The position numbers and the translations under genes were made by a program. Shown here in pieces: positions 58,371 to 64,000 of a stretch of 64,000 bases of DNA (position 1 is its first letter; each line of letters begins with the position of its first letter). The notes under the pieces are model-generated. The model did no database searches, was not told the origin of the DNA, and saw nothing but the letters and a program-made list of their open reading frames with translations. Source of the DNA: Datura wrightii (lineage: Eukaryota > Streptophyta > Magnoliopsida > Solanales > Solanaceae); assembly GCA_035772735.1 (NCBI GenBank), contig JASDFA010000010.1, positions 135,721,001 to 135,785,000 of the forward strand, given 5' to 3'.

Positions 58371-59780
58371 TGATATCACCCAAAATCCACCTCACCATTG
58401 AGAGTGTACACGGTCAATGCAATATAATAACCCAACAAGGAGTTGCGATCGTATCCACAGGGACTTTGTCTAGATCCACAGTTTTCAAGCAATGCAAATA
58501 TGATTTGAATATTGATAATCTACTCATGTTAGAGTAAAGATGTAGTTAAATTAAAATTATGGTGATTAAGGTTTAATCAATAGAGAGAAAATTCTAGGAA
58601 AGTGTCCCCACATAGGGTTGATCCCTCTAAATCACTCAACGGGGATTAAGGATACTGGGCTTTTCAAAAATATGTAAGCGATCTACTTAGGCAGTTTCTA
58701 GGTGTCTCTCAACAATCCAACAATGTCAATCTAAAATAATTTTCTCCAATTGATTAGAATTTAAATCAAAACTTCTTGCAATTTTCCAATACAATTCATT
58801 TTATATCTAGGAGAATCCATTAAATAAGGTATCCTTGGGTCATTGTTGATTGATACTACCAAAACTTCAAGCGGCTCTTTCATGAACAGTTTAAGAAATT
58901 TGGCTTGATTAGTTGAGTTCCACCACCAATCTGATTTTTCAAAGATTAGTCCAATCAAATATTAGCAAACCCATGATCATTCCTCCTAATTAAGATTAAT
59001 AGGGTTCACAATCCTAGATCAAGGTTTAGCTACGTATAGTAAAAGAAAAAGAAGAAGAAAAAGAAGAAGAAGAAGGCATTGAGTTAAGCATGATCATTTA
59101 CTTAGCAATAAGAAGATAGAGAAAACTTGAATTGATCATTAAACTTCAATGGATCCCTCAATGGGTATCTTAAAAAGTATGTAAAGGCTATGAAAACTAA
59201 CTCTAAAAATCCAAAACTATGCAAAACACCTTAAAAAGTAGAAAAAAAGACTATACATTCTAATCCCTAAAACCCAATTTAAAATTCACATCCAGAGGGC
59301 CCACGTCTCAGGGACGGACTGTATTTTGAAAAAAATGGTCTATCTCTTCAACCATTATGTGAAAATGCATTCTGCCTGGATGCTTTTTGTCTGCTGACTA
59401 ATAGACCGTCTTTATGAAGACGCTCCATACTTCCTTCCTTCACTTGCTTCACTAGATGGATTGATTTGAAATATATGGTTCAATTTATGGTTCGAATGAT
59501 GAATGTGTGAACCGCATCTGGTGTCGTCTCTTCTAGATCACTTTAGGACACTCTCTCTATGAACTTGCGGTTGGAAGTGGGAATTACAATTTGGATATGC
59601 AGTCCATCTTTTGCCTGTATCTAGCAGACTTTAGTGAATTTTATGCCTCTTTTCATCAAATCATGAGATTCCTTAAATTTAACAAAATAGTATTAGTATT
59701 TAATTAAATTGCCACTTAAAGACAGGTAAAACAATATGAAACAGACAACAAATGTGTCGCAAAATCCCGACACATCACCT
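58371..59780 (-). mobile_element. Presumed 5' LTR of element G
   Basis: Starts TGATATCACC next to the primer site and has the GATCGTATCCACAGGGA block common near such LTR ends. The far end is probably near the CGACACA at 59766-59772 (minus start TGTGTCGGG). No target duplication found. Noncoding, with short hairpin words. Confidence 0.4.
59041..59075. repeat. GAA/A-rich microsatellite
   Basis: Imperfect (GAA)n with A-rich interruptions inside the presumed G LTR. Confidence 0.8.
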
Positions 59781-60180
59781 TGCAGGCCCTTTTAATCTTT
59801 ATTTAAATTCCTTTGTTTTTCCTCTTTATAACCAATATATAGATGTAAAAAAAATATATGTGTCTTATTGAACTACGTTCAACCTGATTTCTTAAAAGAT
59901 ACATAGGTAGTCTTATTTTGGAGTACAGTCCAACCACTCAAAAGAAAAAAATCATTTTCCCTAGTATTCAAAGAAACTAGGGCATATTTTTTTTTGTTAT
60001 TTTTAAAAAAAAATTAAATCTTAGTTGTTTCATTAAATATTTTCAAGGTTGCAATTTATCATTAAGTATTTTTTGCCTTTTCTTATGAAGAACTTTTGAT
60101 CAATTTTTGATAATGCCAAGTTTGTTATGCCACGAATATATGATTGTGCGCTACATGCATATCCCTATTTGTGACCCAAA
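59781..60180. other. AT-rich spacer, nothing recognised
   Basis: Homopolymer A and T runs (60000-60015), no coding frame and no repeat partner in the window. Confidence 0.3.
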
Positions 60181-60501
60181 GAGAGAAATCAAATGAGAGA
60201 GTCTTATTGGCGAAAACCCTCATGGGAACCGTAAGATGATGATTAGTTGAGATAAATGAAATGAGAAAGTTTTATTTGTGAAATCCTCACGGACTCCATT
60301 AGGCGAGAGTAAGTCGAGAGAAATAAAATGAGAGAGTACTATTATTGAAAACCCAGACAGGCACAATAAGATAATGAAAAGTTGAGAGAAATAAAATGAG
60401 AGACTCTTATGGGTAAAAACCCTCAAGAGCACCATAAGATGATGGTATTCAATAAATGAGAGAGGTTATTTGATGAAAACCCACAAATGACACCATTGAT
60501 C
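60181..60501. repeat. Tandem repeat, about 67-68-base period, five units
   Basis: Unit starts at 60181, 60249, 60316, 60384 and ~60450. Core words are AAATGAGAGAGTCTTATTGG, GAAAACCCTCA and CACCATAAGATGATG. Units diverge from each other by roughly 15-30 percent; the last is partial. Tandem arrays of this kind occur in noncoding parts of large plant retrotransposons (general knowledge); the host element here is not identified. Confidence 0.8.
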
Positions 60502-60651
60502 GAGTAAGGTCTTTCTATCCAAGCATGAGCATGATAAGGATCAAGAATTCGATTTCGGATTGCAGGATATAATATATGTTGAGATTTAAACAACTTAGAC
60601 GGATCAAAACTCTAGTCTAAAATGTATGTCATGGTTCATTGATGTTGGCAG

Positions 60652-60764
60652 ATACCTCTAGATAAGCTACTTCTTTTTTACTCTAGAAGGGACACCTTTG
60701 GTTTAAATATACCTCTAGATAAACTACTTCTTTTTTTCTCTAGAAGGGACACCTTTTGTTTAAA
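60652..60764. repeat. Direct tandem duplication, 57-base unit
   Basis: Two copies start ATACCTCTAGATAA at 60652 and 60709 and both run through CTCTAGAAGGGACACCTTT to GTTTAA, with few differences. Confidence 0.85.
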
Positions 60765-61470
60765 CAAAACTTTTCTTATTTTCATGTTTGCCATTCTCTT
60801 GTTCTTGCCTATAATATATTATTTGAGTCCCGTACGATATATTCTTACATCAAATAATTATTTATAATAAATATCTAATTCTAATAAAATAATAGACTAA
60901 GATTCTAAATAAAGGATAATACATAAATGGGGTCTCAAATACAAAAGAAAAGAAAAGGACACAAAATTCACTACATATTCCTGGTGGTATAAAGCAGAAC
61001 TATTTAGCATGCACAACATGGATAACGATATAAAGCTATTTGTGATTAACCCTGACAAGTGCAATGCCAAAAATAACAAAGCATTATTTTGAGATATCGG
61101 GTGAAGAGTCACCATGAAAATATGTAATTTAAGAATGAGATTGGATACACCAAAGATAGAACATCAAAGATAGAACATAGTACTAAATCAATATAGTGAA
61201 GGAGAATGTCGAAAGACGAAGGTCCAAAACCTCCAAACACGTTATTCATTCACCAACAAAGTTGATTTTGATAGAAGGGGTGGACTTAGAGTCATTTCAA
61301 TAAGGATATCAAAGCCACAAAACAACCACCAGTTTTAAACTCAGAAATCTTTCCTTGTTCTAAAATAGGGATAAAGCAGTTTTGGAAAAAATTTCTTGAA
61401 AAAACATGAGCGCCACAAAGTGAAGTTCTCAAATATCTTCTTTTTCTCTACTATGTATATGATCATTTCC
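60765..61470. other. AT-rich noncoding DNA between arrays
   Basis: No coding frame, element end or repeat partner recognised. Confidence 0.3.
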
Positions 61471-62800
61471 TTCCTTGTTACATTTTAGGGTACAAAAATC
61501 CTTAATTTCTTTTTCTTGCCTACATAGGGTAAAACTTTCCTTGATCATATTTTATGGAAAAAAAAATTTATTTTTGATGCCTTCATGGGGTACAACATCT
61601 TGTGATTGCATTTCATGGAATAAGCGAAAACCTAATTTTCTTTTTCATCTGATCACTGGATACAACATTCTCTGATTGTATTTTAGGAAATAAAAATGCT
61701 TATGTATTACTATTTTCTTTTACATGAATTCATAGAGTACGATATTCCTTGGTTATATTTTAGGAAACAAAAATCAGATATTTTTCTCTATCCCTTCACA
61801 AGGTTTGACATACCCTGGTCAGATTTTCTAGAGCAAAATAACTACTTTATTTTTCAAGCATTCATAGGATACCACATTCCCTAGTTGTATTTTGAGAAAC
61901 AAAAACATGTATCACTTTTCCATGATATCACAAGATATAATATCCTCTAGTTGTAATTTAGGAAACAAAACCCCCATTTGCTTCTATTCTCTTTTTTCAT
62001 GCATTCATAGGATACGATATTCTCAGGTTTTACTTTAAGAAATAAGACCCCATATTTTTCTCCATGCTTTCACAAGGTAAGACATTCCATCATTGCATTT
62101 TTTAGAACAAAATCTCTATTTTCTTTTTAATACATTCACATGGTACTGCGTTCCGTGGTTGCATTTGTGAAACAAAAGCCCCTATTTCTTTTCCATGACA
62201 TCACATGTTACAACAATCCCTTATCAACTTTTAGAGAATAAAAACTACTATTTCTTTCTATTTTCTTTTTTCATGCACTTAGAGTGTACGACATTTCCTG
62301 ATGGTATTTTAGTGAATAAAAACCTCCACTTTTTTCTCCATGTGTTCAGACGGTACAACATCCCTGATGACAATTTTGGGAATAAAATACCTATTTTCGT
62401 TTTCATCAATTCATAGGGTACAACATTTCATAATTGAATTTTGAGAAACAAAAACCCTTATCTCTTTTCCATACCTTCACAGGGTACAACATTTCCACAT
62501 TGCATGTTAGGGAACAAGAATTCTATTTTTCCTTTTCATGTCTTCATAGGGCATGATATCCGATGGTTGAATTTTAGGGAAAAAAACTCCTATTTATTTA
62601 TTTTTCATGTATTCACGGGGTATGATATTTCCTAATTGGATTTTAAGGAATAAAACCTCTATTTTCTTTTTATATCTTCATAGTACAACATCCTATGATT
62701 GCATTTTAGATAACAAAAATGCCTATTTCTTTTATTTGTTCATGGGGTATGATATTTCTTGCTTGCATTTTAGGTACAAGAATCCTATTCTATTCTCTTA
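61471..62800. repeat. Diverged tandem array, ~67-base units with four-unit higher-order period
   Basis: About 19 units share a consensus of the form CATTCATAGGGTACGACATTCC, GGTTGCATTTTAGGAAACAAAA, CCCCTATTTCTTTTTCATG (three adjoining blocks). Most units are 64-69 bases. Long units of 76-77 start at 61651, 61926 and 62197, i.e. every fourth. Unit pairs four apart (61728/62002, 61793/62066, 61859/62133) share private words such as TTCACAAGGT. Short open frames here are by-products of the low-stop T-rich strand. Confidence 0.75.
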
Positions 62801-63389
62801 TGTAACTTACATTTTTTACAGTTCATTAATAGCTTTTACAAAATATTTCTTTTTTATTATTTTTTATTTTTTAGAAACACAAAATATTTCTAGTGCAAAC
62901 ATGGGCAGAAAATTTTTATTCGTTTTTATTTATTTTTGATGGCTTGCAGGTTTCCCCCCAAAGTACAAATTTGATGTTCAAGAATGAAGCCCCAACACTT
63001 GTTAGAGGAAAAAAGAATATTCAATCTAAAAAACAGTTAGAGTCATCTTTGACACATATAATGGCCCAACATATTAACATTCATCTTCTGAACATCTGAT
63101 CAAGAAACAAGCATCCAATAATCTTCTACAAACTACCTTTTGGAAGAGCATCAACAACTCAATCCAAGTTGCATGTTCAAGTCTCAAATGCGAACTCCAA
63201 GATCAAATTTTGAGATCAAGGTACCCACCAAAGATCCAAAGTAAAGACTTGAAGGAATAGAACCAAGACGAATAGAGTAAATAGGATCTTGTATTTGATT
63301 TTTTTTTTGCTTTTACGTAATAATAGGAGCCATGGAATAGAACCTCAACGGGACCTCACTCGAATCTCTAACTCATCATTTCATCCTTT
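62801..63389. other. Noncoding DNA between the array and LTR H
   Basis: T-rich, then a CAAG-rich stretch (63040-63290) of the style seen in LTR 3' ends of large Gypsy elements. No boundary or partner copy. Confidence 0.3.
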
Positions 63390-64000
63390 TGTAATACCCA
63401 AAAGTCTCTAAGATCAGATCTTAGACTTGGGATAGGAACGAGCAGAAAACCTAAAATTTTGTCTTAAAACGAGTCATGGTGTGCCCCATTAGATGGTACA
63501 ACGAGTCATGGTCAGACTCATGATAGGCAGTTTGAGTTGTCATGTTCCAGAAGTAACGAATAGGTGACAATTCTTGGTGACTAGTGACGAGTCGTGGAAA
63601 GAACTTCAGAGGATATGCCAGATGGATTCCTTGATCACGAGTCATCTGACGACTCATGGTAAGAAAGGATGAGTCATTGTAGAGGGTCATTTTTTGAAGA
63701 TCAGAGAGGTGGAAATAACGATCGACTTGTGATAACTTGTTACCATGAGCCATGGTGACAACCAACGATTCGTGGTATGGTCATGACGACTGGTAGACAT
63801 AATTTTAAGTGCAATTTTTCAGTGGTATTTTTTTAACTTCCTATAGTTTTTAACTCCTAAAGGAGGTCATTTCAGCTTCCTAAAGGGTGTATTAGAAGGT
63901 TTTACTTAGACTAACTCCTATCACTTTCACCCGCTGCATCAATACACACCCGAGTCCGATTCTCGAAGAATCACAATACACCATGAAACAATCCATACCC
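63390..64000 (+). mobile_element. Start of a plus-strand chromovirus-type LTR (H), cut by window edge
   Basis: TGTAATACCC at 63390 is a typical chromovirus LTR start. Within 60 bases comes a 19-base perfect palindrome (63407-63425), then a cluster of ACGAGTCATGG / GACGAGTCGTGG words (63468-63780), as in the C-family LTRs but in the opposite orientation. No coding content up to the edge. The short minus frame at 63451-63765 runs through the word cluster and is not a gene. Confidence 0.45.

Noticed and set aside
61471..62800. CRISPR-like regular array
   Set aside because: All parts of the unit are repeated and diverged; there are no constant repeats with unique spacers, and the window is plant nuclear DNA.
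62607..62939. 110-codon frame in the tandem array
   Set aside because: A T-rich repeat translated as Phe/Ile/Tyr-rich peptide; it changes frame between units.

Overview
The window is repeat-dense plant nuclear DNA, probably from a Solanaceae species with a large genome (pepper-like content). The species guess is recollection of repeat style, not proof. I see no intact protein-coding gene, tRNA, rRNA or CRISPR array. Almost every recognisable open frame belongs to a decayed Ty3/Gypsy LTR retrotransposon. The one possible host-gene trace is a short open frame split by element E (about 44651-44680 and 54186-54368, with an older copy at 401-583).

Layout. 1-395 is the end of a Tekay/Del-type LTR and 396-1165 its flank. 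Both recur at 53774-54946, so this is a segmental duplication. 1166-3645 is a truncated solo LTR (C1) joined to part of another LTR type (B); the same C-B junction recurs at 39903. 3646-6250 is retrotransposon-type noncoding DNA. 6251-8338 and 26583-28450 are two halves of an Athila-like element (F, minus strand; integrase, RNase H, RT, primer site), split by element A. Element A (8339-26582, minus strand, target duplication CATTT) has the unusual order LTR-internal-LTR-internal-LTR. Element B (28451-41598, minus strand, target duplication AAAGA) sits in the presumed 5' LTR of F. Each B LTR carries its own solo LTR of family C (C3 31171-33682, C2 37809-39903). After F-type LTR DNA (41604-42890) and unassigned DNA comes element E (44681-54180, plus strand, target duplication AGTCC), an old Tekay/Del element. 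55641-58364 is a second Athila-like remnant (G, minus strand) with only gag and protease, followed by its LTR. 59781-63389 is AT-rich DNA with two tandem-repeat arrays. A new plus-strand LTR (H) opens at 63390.

How the parts relate. A, B and E share the tRNA-iMet-type primer site and A and E end in a chromodomain, so they are chromovirus relatives; C resembles their LTRs. F and G use a tRNA-Asp-like primer site. Nesting gives a history: F, G and E are oldest, then B, then the C solo LTRs inside B. A, with the most similar LTRs, is youngest.

Main discoveries. (1) A's middle LTR is a chimera, matching the right outer LTR up to 18415 and the left outer LTR from 18435, the expected scar of unequal LTR-LTR crossover. 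(2) Both A units share dead catalytic residues and TAG stops, and element E has TAG at two of the same RT codons. (3) A C-family insertion into a B LTR is present at two loci, with an empty site in a third B LTR. (4) A diverged tandem array near 61.5-62.8 kb shows four-unit higher-order periodicity.
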